NCBI GenBank assembly: GCA_023382655.1 | Contig: JAHDWK010000004.1 | Location: forward strand, 150,538-214,537 | Direction of reading: 5' to 3' | Source of the DNA: Anaerolineae bacterium | Lineage (GTDB): Bacteria; Chloroflexota; Anaerolineae; Promineifilales; Promineifilaceae | DNA length: 64,000 bases | Part shown: positions 51,648 to 60,649 of the stretch, one piece after another | Numbering within the stretch: position 1 is the stretch's first letter | Layout of the letters: every line of letters begins with the position of its first letter | Position numbers and translations under genes: made by a program | Notes under the pieces: generated by a model | Databases searched by the model: none | The model's input: the letters and a program-made list of their open reading frames with translations, nothing else | What the model was told of the DNA's origin: nothing

Positions 51648-53192
51648 ATGAGCCGCGCCCAATCTCCGATCTCCAATCTCCAATCTCCCAATCCTTCGGC
51701 AGGCTCAGGACAGGTCTGCCCAATTTCCCAGTTTCGTAAAGAGTGGCTGCTGATTGGGCTGCTATTTGTCATCATGCTGGTGAAGGGGGCGCTGTGGAGT
51801 CTGGCGTTTCCGTTGTGGCAGGGGCCGGATGAGGATGACCATTATGCGGTGATCCAGTTTATTGGCGAACACGGCCGTCTGCCCGACCGCCACGATACCA
51901 TCCTGCCCGACGAAATCACCCTGTCCCGCGAATTGGCGGACGTGGGTCGGCTGGATTATCAGCCGGAACAGCGCCAGGGTTGGAGCGACACGGCCGTTGG
52001 CCGGCGCGAAGCCGAATTTACCCAATTACCCAATGACCTACGTACCGCCACGGAACTGGGCATAACTGCCAAACTTGTCCACGCCACGCCGCTTTATTAC
52101 GCCATTGCCGCCATCCCTTACCGGCTGGTGGGCTACGGCAGCGATTTGCTGCTGCGGGTGCAGGTGCAGCGGCTGTTTACTGTGTTGGTCAGCAGCCCCA
52201 TCGTCATCGTGGCCTACCTGATCGCCCGGCTGCTCTTCCCCACCAATGCCGCCCTGCGCCTGACCATTCCCACGCTGGTCGCCTTCCAACCCCAACTGAC
52301 GCAAATGACGGCCGTTGTCTCTGTAGACGGTCTCTTTTTTGTGCTGTACTCCCTGCTCATTTACTTCTGCCTGCTCATCCTGTACCGCCAGTTCACTTAC
52401 AAACTGGCGGTGGCCATTGGTCTCACTTTTGCCGCCGCCATGCTCATCAAACCAACTATCAACGGCTTTGCGCCGCTGGTGGCGTTGGTGGTGGTGTACG
52501 ATTGGTGGCGGGGTAAAGGGCGGCGCTGGCAGGTTTTCTGGGCGGTCGTCTTGATGAATGTGATCATCATCGTCCCGGTGGGCTGGTGGATGCAGCGCAG
52601 CTTGCGGCTAAACGATGACCTGTTCTACTTTAACCCGGTGTTGAAAGGGCACCGCATTGTGCAAAACCCATTTTATGAGTATGCACCCGTACAACACGCC
52701 ATTGATTACTTTCAATCAGTGTGGGGTGGCATTTTTGTGACCTGGTGGGCACATTTTGGCTGGCTGGATACGCCGGTACAGCCCTGGGTGTACCATTTGC
52801 TGCGCCTGTTGACGGTGCTGGCAATTGTTGGGCTGGCGTTGAAGCTATGGGGCGATTTTGAAAATCGCCCTACATGGGCCGATTGGCAGGCCGGGCAGCG
52901 CAGCGCCCCGCTGGTAGCCTGGCTTTTTCTGGCGGGCACGGTGCTGCTGCCGGTGCTGTTGATTCAGGTGTATGATCTGACGTTCTGGTGGGAATATGGC
53001 CTGGGCCGTGGCCTGCAAGGGCGTTACTGGCTCGGCACCATTGTCCCCATGCTTACGCTCTGGACGGTGGGCTTGCTATATTTTGTGCCCCACCACTGGC
53101 AGCCTGTCGCCCACACCACGCTGCGCGTTGGCATGATTTTGTTCAACATCGTGGCGCTGCTTTTCTACATTTTGCCACGTTACTATTTGTAA
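51648..53192 (+). CDS. DUF2142-like multi-pass envelope protein
   Basis: The 514-residue protein has about nine to eleven hydrophobic helices, the extracytoplasmic acidic motif QGPDEDDHYAVIQ near residue 61, and QGRYWLGTIVPML near 450, characteristic of DUF2142-like glycosyltransferase-C relatives. It may transfer sugars from a lipid carrier. The first roughly 27 residues translate the AGATTGG-family repeat and a CCTTCGGCAGGCTCAGGACAG-like dispersed word, so the true start is uncertain. Confidence 0.65.
   Translation: MSRAQSPISNLQSPNPSAGSGQVCPISQFRKEWLLIGLLFVIMLVKGALWSLAFPLWQGPDEDDHYAVIQFIGEHGRLPDRHDTILPDEITLSRELADVGRLDYQPEQRQGWSDTAVGRREAEFTQLPNDLRTATELGITAKLVHATPLYYAIAAIPYRLVGYGSDLLLRVQVQRLFTVLVSSPIVIVAYLIARLLFPTNAALRLTIPTLVAFQPQLTQMTAVVSVDGLFFVLYSLLIYFCLLILYRQFTYKLAVAIGLTFAAAMLIKPTINGFAPLVALVVVYDWWRGKGRRWQVFWAVVLMNVIIIVPVGWWMQRSLRLNDDLFYFNPVLKGHRIVQNPFYEYAPVQHAIDYFQSVWGGIFVTWWAHFGWLDTPVQPWVYHLLRLLTVLAIVGLALKLWGDFENRPTWADWQAGQRSAPLVAWLFLAGTVLLPVLLIQVYDLTFWWEYGLGRGLQGRYWLGTIVPMLTLWTVGLLYFVPHHWQPVAHTTLRVGMILFNIVALLFYILPRYYL
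51660..51712. repeat. Repeat-derived N-terminal coding segment
   Basis: CCAATCTCCGATCTCCAATCTCC words followed by CCTTCGGCAGGCTCAGGACAG. Both are dispersed words elsewhere in this genome or related ones, here in frame with a membrane protein. Confidence 0.7.
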
Positions 53193-53206
53193 TGGGGAGA
53201 TACCTG

Positions 53207-54214
53207 ATGAACAAAATGCGGTTGTTTCCAATTTTTGCAGTTTTGATGCTCTTCCTGGCAGTCATCATGGCTGCCTGTGCCCCTGAGGTTGAACGTGAGC
53301 CAGCTTCAGAGGTGGTGACGGCCGTAGTGACACGACCTGCGACTCATACGGCCGTGCCCACCCACACCCCCACATCTATCCCTACCTACACGCCAACTCC
53401 CTTACCTACCCACACTAACACCCCGACCGCTATTCCTACCTCTACGCCCACACTCATCCCAACGCCGGAGGTGTTGGACAGTTACACGTCCCCAAGTGGT
53501 GAGTGGGTGGCAACTTTGGAAGAAGGCTACTTTTTTGATGAACCAGATACTTATCTCTTTCGTGTAATAAGTACAGATGGGACGGTTGAGTGGGTTGTTG
53601 AGTATGCTGCTGAACCTGATGGTAGTTTGCTTGGATACTCCCGCCGTATTCCCTTGCATTGGTCAGAGGATGGGCAATATATGTACTATATCCACGACGC
53701 TGCTGGTGATGGTTGTGGGCCAGATTCTTATGGCTACAATTTGTATCGCTTCAATCTGGAAACTGGCGAAAATATCGAGTTGATTCCTGAAGGTCATTGG
53801 TTTGCAATTGCACCAAACGAAGAAAAAGTCGCATTTATCTTAGATGACGAACTCGTTATTCATAATCTAACAACGGGTGAGGAAGTCATAAGCCCATTTG
53901 ATCTTAGTCGTACTCATCAAGATCTTTTTCCTTATTATTCTTATTTGGTTTGGTCTCCAGATAGTAGCTCATTGCTTGTAAGAGGGGCGGAAGATGTCTG
54001 CCACACAGGAATGTTGGATGGCCGCATTTTTATCATACAGGTTGATCCCCAGTCTCTTATTCAAAATACAATCTTCGAGTTTTCCCCCTGGCTGGAAATC
54101 GTAGCCTGGCAAGAACTAGACAAAGTATTGCTCTCTATCAGTATTGGAAATGCTCAGTCAAGTAATGCCTGGTTGAATCCTGAGACGGGCGAGATAACGC
54201 CAGCCGACGAGTAG
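53207..54214 (+). CDS. Lipoprotein with Thr/Pro-rich linker and beta-propeller-like domain
   Basis: The roughly 335-residue protein has a lipoprotein signal (MNKMRLFPIF, hydrophobic, lipobox IMAAC), then a Thr/Pro-rich linker (about 33-85) typical of Chloroflexota secreted proteins, and a domain with repeated W-S-x-DG/D-S-S units (HWSEDGQYMYYI, VWSPDSSSLLV) suggesting a TolB/WD-like propeller. ATG at 53207 follows a GGGGAGA RBS; ATG at 53192 is in frame. The gene is AT-richer than neighbours in its second half. The function is unknown. Confidence 0.7.
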   Translation: MNKMRLFPIFAVLMLFLAVIMAACAPEVEREPASEVVTAVVTRPATHTAVPTHTPTSIPTYTPTPLPTHTNTPTAIPTSTPTLIPTPEVLDSYTSPSGEWVATLEEGYFFDEPDTYLFRVISTDGTVEWVVEYAAEPDGSLLGYSRRIPLHWSEDGQYMYYIHDAAGDGCGPDSYGYNLYRFNLETGENIELIPEGHWFAIAPNEEKVAFILDDELVIHNLTTGEEVISPFDLSRTHQDLFPYYSYLVWSPDSSSLLVRGAEDVCHTGMLDGRIFIIQVDPQSLIQNTIFEFSPWLEIVAWQELDKVLLSISIGNAQSSNAWLNPETGEITPADE

Positions 54215-54218
54215 TTTT

Positions 54219-56009
54219 ATGCTGAATCGCCAATCTCTCAATCTCTCAATCTCCAATCTCCAATCCCCCTGGTTTTGGACGGCCGTCCTCCTCCTCATCC
54301 TTCTCGTATTGTTGGCAATTGGACGCTGGCGCAGCACGGGCACGGGGGCGCAGGTGCAGGTTCCGATGTTTTATGACGCGCACTATCTGTTCCCACGGCC
54401 GTGGACGCAAGAACAGGAAGCGCCCGGTGTGCCTGACCTGTTTCCAGTGGCATTTTACGGGCCAAACACCATCACCCAGCCGTTTGTGAGCGGGGCCAAT
54501 AATCTGGAGATGGTGGAAATCTGGCTGCTAGGTTCACCGTATGGCTGGGTGGACGTGACGTTAGCTGATGAAACCGGCCCGCTTTATGCGGGGCAGGTAG
54601 ATTTTCCCGAAACGCCCAGAGGCCGCCTGGTACGGTTGACCTTCCCCCCCATTCCTGACGCTGCCGGGCGCACCTTCTGGCTGACATTGACCGCGCCGGC
54701 CTCATCCGCTGACCGCCCGGCCATCACCCATGCCCTCGGCGGCGACAAAGTGGGGGGGGCCATCCATTTGAATGAGTATCCGCGCCCCGGCAATCTGGCA
54801 TTGCGAACCTATGTGGGCGGCCAAAGTGCGCCCGCCGCTCTCACCGAACAGCTGTTGCCCGACCTGTTCCGCCTGCGGTTGCAGCAATACAAAACGGTCA
54901 AAGGAGAATGGTTTGCCGCTCTGTTTGTGGTCATGGTGGGGCTGACGGGAGTGTTTCTGGTGCTGGCACGGCCGTCCGGTCAATCTATCTGGCAGGCAAT
55001 CGGCTGGCTGGTGGCGGGTACGCTGGCGGGGTCGTTGGTGTGGCAGGTGGGGGACGGCCGTGTCCGTTTGCCGTTTTTTACCGATGTGCCCCTGGCAGCC
55101 TGTAATGGGACGCAGACGGCAACTTGCAGTTGCGACGCGGATGAACGCGAATTTTATGGATGCGAAGAAGAGGTGATAAGTGGCGAACTGCGCGTAGTCA
55201 ATGATATAATGCCGATTTTATGGACGGCAAGGCGAGAGCCGGAAGAGCGTTTTGTGGAAACGACGATTGTGGACGGCCGTCCCGCCATTCGAGTACCGGG
55301 TGATTCACTGTTGGGGTATGCACTGGATGTGCCGCGCAACGGCCGTTTCCAGACCGTAGCCCAGGCTGAGGGCGAAGGCACGCTGCGTTTTGCCGTGTTG
55401 TTTAATGATAGGGTGTTAGGGGAACAGGAGGTAGTGGGGGGCGGACGGCCGTATCCCTTTGACATTGATCTCGCCCCATTTGCCGGGCAAGGTGGGGAAC
55501 TGCGGTTGGTAACGGGAGTGGTAGACGGGGCAGCGACCGGGTTGTGGGTGCAGCCGCAGCTACTTGCTATGCGGGATTGGCTGCTGGCCGAATTGCCGGA
55601 GAATGCCCAACCTGCCGGGCAGCAGTTTGGCGAAGATGTCACCCTGGCGGGTTATACAGTCACTCCAGGTGAAAATGGGGTGATGCGTGTCACGTTGTAT
55701 TGGCAGGCGGCACGGCCGTTGGCCGCAAACGCCACCGTCTTTGTCCACCTGCTCGATGAAAATGGCAAACTGCTCGCCCAAAGCGACGCCGCCCCCGTGC
55801 AAAACAGCTACCCACTCACCATCTGGCCCACCGGCGTCCTCATTGCCGACACCCACACCCTGGCGGTACCACCGGGAAGCCCACCCACTGCCCAACTGGC
55901 CGTTGGTCTATATAATCCCACCACACTGGCCCGTTGGCCGGTGACTAATCCTGATGGGTCGGTTAACCCGGACGGCCGTGCCCTGCTGACGGTAATCGGT
56001 AATCGGTAA
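54219..56009 (+). CDS. Membrane-associated extracytoplasmic protein, unknown function
   Basis: I do not recognise the family. The 596-residue protein has one N-terminal helix (about 18-35), a long outer domain, two helices near 232-270, and a C-terminal beta-rich domain ending in ALLTVIGNR. Segments such as VTLYWQAARPLAANATVFVHLLDENGKLLAQ resemble domains found with glycosyltransferase-like membrane proteins. Residues 4-17 (RQSLNLSISNLQSP) are encoded by the AGATTGG-family repeat. It follows the lipoprotein by 4 nt. Confidence 0.5.
   Translation: MLNRQSLNLSISNLQSPWFWTAVLLLILLVLLAIGRWRSTGTGAQVQVPMFYDAHYLFPRPWTQEQEAPGVPDLFPVAFYGPNTITQPFVSGANNLEMVEIWLLGSPYGWVDVTLADETGPLYAGQVDFPETPRGRLVRLTFPPIPDAAGRTFWLTLTAPASSADRPAITHALGGDKVGGAIHLNEYPRPGNLALRTYVGGQSAPAALTEQLLPDLFRLRLQQYKTVKGEWFAALFVVMVGLTGVFLVLARPSGQSIWQAIGWLVAGTLAGSLVWQVGDGRVRLPFFTDVPLAACNGTQTATCSCDADEREFYGCEEEVISGELRVVNDIMPILWTARREPEERFVETTIVDGRPAIRVPGDSLLGYALDVPRNGRFQTVAQAEGEGTLRFAVLFNDRVLGEQEVVGGGRPYPFDIDLAPFAGQGGELRLVTGVVDGAATGLWVQPQLLAMRDWLLAELPENAQPAGQQFGEDVTLAGYTVTPGENGVMRVTLYWQAARPLAANATVFVHLLDENGKLLAQSDAAPVQNSYPLTIWPTGVLIADTHTLAVPPGSPPTAQLAVGLYNPTTLARWPVTNPDGSVNPDGRALLTVIGNR
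54229..54267. repeat. AGATTGG-family repeat inside a coding N-terminus
   Basis: CCAATCTCTCAATCTCTCAATCTCC words form an uninterrupted in-frame segment after the start codon of the 596-residue protein gene. Confidence 0.8.
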
Positions 56010-56058
56010 TCAGTTATCAGTCAAGCACCGATTACCGATCACCGATTACCGATTACCT
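55989..56058. repeat. GTAATCGG-word hairpin
   Basis: GGTAATCGGTAATCGGTAATC and GATTACCGATCACCGATTACC arms form a long hairpin. The left arm encodes the last residues (IGNR) of the upstream gene; the right arm ends 2 nt before the flippase start. Confidence 0.9.
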
Positions 56059-56060
56059 CC

Positions 56061-57320
56061 ATGCTCACTCGTATCCGCACCATCGCCCGCTCTAAAGATG
56101 CCTTCGATGGCCTGGTTATGGCCGGGGCGTTGCTCATTGCCGGAGGCTTTGCCTACCTGGTGCTGGTGGCGGCGGGATTGCTGCTGCCAGATGCGGCGGC
56201 GATTGCTTTTCTGGCGATCATGAATGTGCTGAAGATCGCCGAACAGGTGACGTGGGTGATTCGCAATGTGGTCGCCTATTACCTGGCGGAACTGGCGATT
56301 GGCGCGGAGCCACAGCCGCGCATGGGCGCGTTTTTGCGCCATCGTTGGCGGTGGGCGTGGCAGTGGGGGGTAGTCACGGCCGTACTCTTTGCCCTGTTAT
56401 CGCCCTTTATTGGCCGCCTGATCAATGTGGATAGCCAGGGGGCGCTGCTGGCGGCGGCGCTGGCGCTGCTGCTGCTCTTCGTGCGCCCGGTGACGGATGG
56501 GGGGCTGCAAGGCAGCCAGCAGTTTTGGGGATTGGGCAGCGTGGCCGTGCTGCAAGAACTCTTGCGATTTGGTCTGACGGTGGGATTGATCCTGGCCGGT
56601 TTGCAGTTGGCGGGGGCGGTGCTGGCGCTGCCCGTTGCCAGTCTGGTGGCGTTAGGGTTGGCGGTGTGGTGGCTACGGCCGACTTTCCGCGCCCCGGCCA
56701 CCGACCATGTGCAAAAAGTGAGCCTGCCTTACTCCTTGCTGACGCTGATCGGTCTTTTTTCTTTTGCTCTGTTGGTTTACAGCGACGCGATTCTGGTGAA
56801 CCGTATTTTCCCGCCGGAGGTGGCTGCCCAATACACCCCGGCCAACATTCTGGCGCGGCTAAATCTGTTTGTACCCCTGGCGATTGGTATGGTGCTGTTC
56901 CCCAAAGCAACCCAGAAGCAGGCATTGGGATTGGATGCCCGGCCGTATCTCCTGTTAGCTTTAGCCGCCACCCTCATCCCCGGTCTGCTGCTGACGCTGC
57001 TCTATTTTCTGTTCCCCGGCCCCATTGTAACCCTGGTGTTTCGCGGGCAATATGGCGATCCTGGCAGTCTGCTCGGGTGGGTGGGACTGGCAGTGACGCT
57101 GTTTGCCGGGGTGAATATCTGGCTGAATTATGCCCTGGCGGTGCGGGCACGGCCGTATATCTTCCTGTTGGCGGTGATTGTGGTGGGGGAGGTGACGGCC
57201 GTGCTGCTGCTGGCCCACACCCTGCAAACCCTGGCCCTTATCCTGCTCCTGGCCGGTCTGGCCGCTAATCTGGCTGGTCTACTCCTCCTGCGCTCGGCAC
57301 GGTCGGAGGCGCGGCTTTAG
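56061..57320 (+). CDS. Polysaccharide flippase (MOP/Wzx-like)
   Basis: The 419-residue, roughly twelve-helix protein matches the MATE/MOP-type polysaccharide exporter pattern: VWIRNVV-like segment near 57, SPFIGRLINV near 113, GLQGSQQFWGLGSVAVLQE near 148 and LVTLIGLFSFALLVYSDAILVNRIFPPEVAAQY split over TM7-8. It would flip lipid-linked sugar units and fits with the DUF2142-like gene. Its stop overlaps the convergent oxidase by 4 nt. Confidence 0.75.
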   Translation: MLTRIRTIARSKDAFDGLVMAGALLIAGGFAYLVLVAAGLLLPDAAAIAFLAIMNVLKIAEQVTWVIRNVVAYYLAELAIGAEPQPRMGAFLRHRWRWAWQWGVVTAVLFALLSPFIGRLINVDSQGALLAAALALLLLFVRPVTDGGLQGSQQFWGLGSVAVLQELLRFGLTVGLILAGLQLAGAVLALPVASLVALGLAVWWLRPTFRAPATDHVQKVSLPYSLLTLIGLFSFALLVYSDAILVNRIFPPEVAAQYTPANILARLNLFVPLAIGMVLFPKATQKQALGLDARPYLLLALAATLIPGLLLTLLYFLFPGPIVTLVFRGQYGDPGSLLGWVGLAVTLFAGVNIWLNYALAVRARPYIFLLAVIVVGEVTAVLLLAHTLQTLALILLLAGLAANLAGLLLLRSARSEARL

Positions 57321-58600
57321 CCGACCCGGTCTTTGAAGCGGTAGTATTGGGCGGCGAAGGGGAGGAACCAGGGGCGGTTGCGGTAGAAGAAGCGCACATC
57401 TTCGGAGATTTCCTGGAAGGGGCTGCGGCTGATTTGCCCGGCGAGCAGCTTGCCCACCTCTGTCCCCACGTAGGTGGCGATGGACAGGCCATGCCCGCAG
57501 TAGCCAAAAGCGTAATGGATGCCCTCCACCCGGCCGATGTGCGGCATCAGGTCAAAGGTCAGACCCAGTTGGCCCGTCCAGGTGTGGGTGAGGGGTGTGT
57601 CCGCCAGTTCGGGGAAGGCATGGGTCATACTGGCGCGCAGCCGCCGGGCGCTTTGCTGCGGATCCAGGTCTACGCTCAGATTGTTACGGCCGCCCCAGAG
57701 CATACGGCCGTCGGGCGTCAGCCGAAAATAGTGCAAAAAGTTCTGCGTGGTGTAAAACATGCGCCCCTTTGGACTTAGTTTCTGTTGTAGGTCGGGGGGT
57801 AATGGTTCGGTGACAATGATGTAACTGCCGACGGGGAAGATTTTAGGTTTGAGAGCGGGCACGAGCCGGTCGGTATAACCGTTGGTAGCCACCAACACTT
57901 CCTTGGCGTTCACACTTTGTGTGCCACTGCCGTTGCTGGTGTGAACCAGGAAACGGGTGGGCAGCCGTTCGATGCGCTGCACATCGGCGTTTTCGCAGAG
58001 GTGGACGCCGTGTTTGGCGGCGGCCCGCGCCAGGCCAAAGACGTATTTGGCCGGTTGCAGACCGCCGCTGTAGTTATCCGCCAGACCGCCAAAGTAGACG
58101 TTTGAGCCGATTTCGCTGTGCAGATCGCCGGGGGCCACCAGGGTGGTTTCGTGGCCGAATTCGTCTTTGAGCCATTGGCGGGACTGATTCTGGCTTTCAA
58201 AGTGGCTGGCTTTGGCAGCCAGGGCAATGTGACCGTTGCGTTGCCAATCGCAATCTATTCCTTCCTCGCGCACCAGTTGGTCAATGAGGTCAATGGCATC
58301 CAGGGAGGCTTGCCAGAACTGGTGGGCGTAGTCACGGCCGTACTGCGCATAAATTTGTTTGATTGGCCGTTTAATCCCTGGCGTGGCCATGCCGCCATTG
58401 CGCGAACTGGCCCCCCAGCCGATGGTGTGCCGTTCCAACACAGCCACTGTTGCCCCGGCCTTTGCCAGCACCCGTGCTGCATTCAGTCCGGTATAACCAC
58501 TGCCGATAATGGCGACATCTACCTGATCAGGCAGGTTTGCCATCACTGGCAAATCGGCCGGGTGGGGGAATTGGTCGGTCCAGAAGGGGTCGGTTTTCAT
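57317..58600 (-). CDS. FAD-dependent amine oxidase (PuuB/DAO-like)
   Basis: The 427-residue protein has the DAO-type FAD motif VDVAIIGSGYTGLNAARVLAKAGATVAVLE near 30, GWGASSRNGG near 62, and the C-terminal HAFGYCGHGLS segment. It resembles gamma-glutamylputrescine oxidase (PuuB). It should release ammonia, H2O2 and an aldehyde from an amine. It lies directly after the class III aminotransferase and close to polyamine-type transporter genes. I chose 58600 because the upstream ten codons are within a hairpin. Confidence 0.8.
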   Translation of the reverse strand: MKTDPFWTDQFPHPADLPVMANLPDQVDVAIIGSGYTGLNAARVLAKAGATVAVLERHTIGWGASSRNGGMATPGIKRPIKQIYAQYGRDYAHQFWQASLDAIDLIDQLVREEGIDCDWQRNGHIALAAKASHFESQNQSRQWLKDEFGHETTLVAPGDLHSEIGSNVYFGGLADNYSGGLQPAKYVFGLARAAAKHGVHLCENADVQRIERLPTRFLVHTSNGSGTQSVNAKEVLVATNGYTDRLVPALKPKIFPVGSYIIVTEPLPPDLQQKLSPKGRMFYTTQNFLHYFRLTPDGRMLWGGRNNLSVDLDPQQSARRLRASMTHAFPELADTPLTHTWTGQLGLTFDLMPHIGRVEGIHYAFGYCGHGLSIATYVGTEVGKLLAGQISRSPFQEISEDVRFFYRNRPWFLPFAAQYYRFKDRVG

Positions 58601-58610
58601 CGGTGACGAT

Positions 58611-58639
58611 GTAGAGACGTTGCAGGGCAACGTCTCTAC
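58611..58639. repeat. GTAGAGACGTTGC hairpin
   Basis: GTAGAGACGTTGC (58611-58623) and GCAACGTCTCTAC (58627-58639) are perfectly complementary over 13 bp with an AGG loop. The stop codon of the aminotransferase gene lies in the right arm. The word strongly resembles dispersed hairpins I associate with cyanobacterial genomes. Confidence 0.9.
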
Positions 58640-59955
58640 GATTTACCCAACGTATGCTTCAGCCCATCTTCAAACACCTGCAACGTCGTGGCGGCATTCT
58701 CTTCGGTGTGGTCGGAGCAGAGGAAGTAAGGCTCCAGGCCATCCGCTTCGGGTAAGACGCCATGATCAATCATGTAGCGGGCGATTTCCTCATACATGTC
58801 CCAGTCGGCCTTGTGCAGGTCACGCCAGTCGTACATGGGTTCGTCGGTCATCAGGGCGAAGCCGAACATGGCGGGCAGGCCATTGATGACGTGGGGCACA
58901 TGGTGCCGGGTGAGGATTTCGCGGATACCGTCCATCAACATGCCGCCGACCTTCTCAATTTTAGGGAACACTTTCCCGGTTTGCATGTATTCCAGCACAG
59001 CGTCAGCAGCGGCGCTGGAGACGCTGTTGCCGGTGTAGGTGCCCCCCTGGAACACTTTGCCGGGAGCGATATTCATCATAATCTCCCGCGTCCCGCCAAT
59101 GGCGGCAATGGGATAGCCATTGCCCAGTGCTTTGGCGTAGGTGGAGATGTCCGGGATGACACCAAACGCCTCCCGCGCACCGCCAGCGGCGATGCGGAAA
59201 CCGGTTTTCACCTCGTCAAAGATGAGAAGGATGCCGTATTGGTCACACTGTTCGCGCACAAATTGGAGGAAGCCGGGGCGGGGCATGATGGCGTTGCCGT
59301 TGCCGAGCATGGGTTCCAGGATGATGGTGGCTACCTGATCGCCTTTTTCCTGCAAAAAGTCGCCCAGGATTTCCACATCGTTGAAGGGGAGTACCTGGAT
59401 GAGGTCCCGCATGGCTTCGGGGATGCCCCAGCTCATTTTGTAGGCGGTGGGGCGCTGGCGGCTGCCGACTTTTTCGGGGTTGCCACCGGCCGTAGACCAG
59501 AGGGTGTAGTCGTGGGCGCCGTGGTAACTACCTTCAAATTTGACCACAAGATCGCGGCCGGTGTAACCACGTGCCAGGCGCAGGGCGTGCATGGTACATT
59601 CGGAGCCGGTGTTGGTCAGGCGCACCATTTCCACGCCGGGTACCATGTCAATGATGCGTTCGGCGACTTTGACTTCCAGTTCCTGGGTGGAGGCAAAGCT
59701 GATGCCGTGATCAATGGCGGCTTTGACGCGCGCGTTGACGAATGGGTCGGTATGCCCCAGGATGATAGGGCCAAAACCGAGACGGTAATCTATGTAGCGA
59801 CGGCCGTCAAAATCAAACACATATTGATCTTGCGCGTCCGCCACGACGGGCGTATTGTATTCATCGTGATAACGGAAGTTGGAGTTGACGCCATAGGGCA
59901 TTACCTTTTTGGCGCGTTCAAAAAATTCGTGGGATTTGGGGCCTTGGTAGGGCAT
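58636..59955 (-). CDS. Class III PLP aminotransferase (GSAM-like)
   Basis: The 439-residue enzyme has the class III pattern. TNTGSECTMHALRLARGYTGRD lies near 114, LIFDEVKTGFR near 244 (D247, in the D-x2-K segment), and the PLP Lys275 in STYAKALGNGYPIAAIGG. Family homologues include glutamate-1-semialdehyde mutase and omega-amino acid aminotransferases. Given the oxidase and PotABC-like genes, amine or omega-amino acid transamination is inferred rather than tetrapyrrole synthesis. Confidence 0.85.
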   Translation of the reverse strand: MPYQGPKSHEFFERAKKVMPYGVNSNFRYHDEYNTPVVADAQDQYVFDFDGRRYIDYRLGFGPIILGHTDPFVNARVKAAIDHGISFASTQELEVKVAERIIDMVPGVEMVRLTNTGSECTMHALRLARGYTGRDLVVKFEGSYHGAHDYTLWSTAGGNPEKVGSRQRPTAYKMSWGIPEAMRDLIQVLPFNDVEILGDFLQEKGDQVATIILEPMLGNGNAIMPRPGFLQFVREQCDQYGILLIFDEVKTGFRIAAGGAREAFGVIPDISTYAKALGNGYPIAAIGGTREIMMNIAPGKVFQGGTYTGNSVSSAAADAVLEYMQTGKVFPKIEKVGGMLMDGIREILTRHHVPHVINGLPAMFGFALMTDEPMYDWRDLHKADWDMYEEIARYMIDHGVLPEADGLEPYFLCSDHTEENAATTLQVFEDGLKHTLGKS

Positions 59956-60022
59956 GGGTTTCTCCGTGATCCGTTATCGGTAATCCGTAAACCGTGAGCC
60001 GATGACGGATGTGAATTGGTTA

Positions 60023-60039
60023 ATTACGAAATTCGTAAT
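60023..60039. promoter_or_regulatory. Palindromic operator ATTACGAA-A-TTCGTAAT
   Basis: Perfect 17-bp palindrome at 60023-60039 lies between the divergent aminotransferase and Lrp genes, with related half sites (ATCGTA, ATCGTAAT) toward the Lrp start. Lrp/AsnC proteins bind such AT-rich palindromes, so it is a likely autoregulatory or operon operator. A TTGACT lies at 60050-60055. Confidence 0.65.
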
Positions 60040-60116
60040 AAAATGATAGTTGACTCCGAATATCGTAGGAATACTGAAGATAATACCGAAAAATCGTAAT
60101 AGTGACAAGAGGTGAG

Positions 60117-60578
60117 ATGGATAGTCTGGATTTGGCGATTATTGAACAGTTGCAGCGGGACGGCCGTAAACCGTTTACCGAGATTGCCAAAGAGTTGAAT
60201 GTGACCGAAGGGACAGTGCGTAACCGGGTGGGGCGGCTGGTGGAAAGCCAGGCTTTGCAGATTATTGGCGTCATTGACCCCCACAAAATTGGGTATGATG
60301 CACCGGCCTGGATTGGGGTGACGGTGCAGGCGCCTTATCTGGAACAGGCGGCCGTAGATATTGCGGCGCTGCCGGAAGTCAGCTATCTTATTATGGTTTC
60401 TGGTGAGTATGATTTAATCGTAGAGGTTCTTTGCAGAAATCGGGAACATCTGGCATCATTCTTGCGTGACAACTTGCAGAATGTGGTGGGCGTACAGCGC
60501 ACCCAAACCTTTTTTATTTTGCATACTTACAAGATGGCGCACGGGGCGCGGCCTGTGTTAGTGAGCAGTCAGCAATGA
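60117..60578 (+). CDS. Lrp/AsnC-family transcriptional regulator
   Basis: The 153-residue protein has an N-terminal HTH (LDLAIIEQLQRDGRKPFTEIAKELNVTEGTVRNRVGRLVES split at the turn) and a RAM effector domain (EVSYLIMVSGEYDLIVEVLCRN near 90). The ATG at 60117 follows AGAGGTGAG; a GTG at 60102 is in frame. It is divergent from the aminotransferase and upstream of PotABC, and likely regulates both. Its last codons overlap the next hairpin repeat. Confidence 0.9.
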   Translation: MDSLDLAIIEQLQRDGRKPFTEIAKELNVTEGTVRNRVGRLVESQALQIIGVIDPHKIGYDAPAWIGVTVQAPYLEQAAVDIAALPEVSYLIMVSGEYDLIVEVLCRNREHLASFLRDNLQNVVGVQRTQTFFILHTYKMAHGARPVLVSSQQ

Positions 60579-60634
60579 ACAGTGAGCAGTGGAGTAAATT
60601 GACTGCTTACTGCTAACTGTATACTGCTCACTGA
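60555..60634. repeat. GAGCAGT-family hairpin
   Basis: AGTGAGCAGTCAGCAATGAAC and complementary ACTGCTTACTGCTAACTGTATACTGCTCACTG form a long imperfect hairpin that starts inside the Lrp coding end. The next gene begins 16 nt later behind a GGAGGAGAGGG RBS. Confidence 0.85.
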
Positions 60635-60649
60635 AACGGAGGAGAGGGA

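Noticed and set aside
58636..59955. HemL (glutamate-1-semialdehyde aminomutase)
   Set aside because: Motifs are class III aminotransferase in general, but the neighbouring amine oxidase and PotABC-like genes favour an amine or omega-amino acid substrate, so hemL was not assigned.
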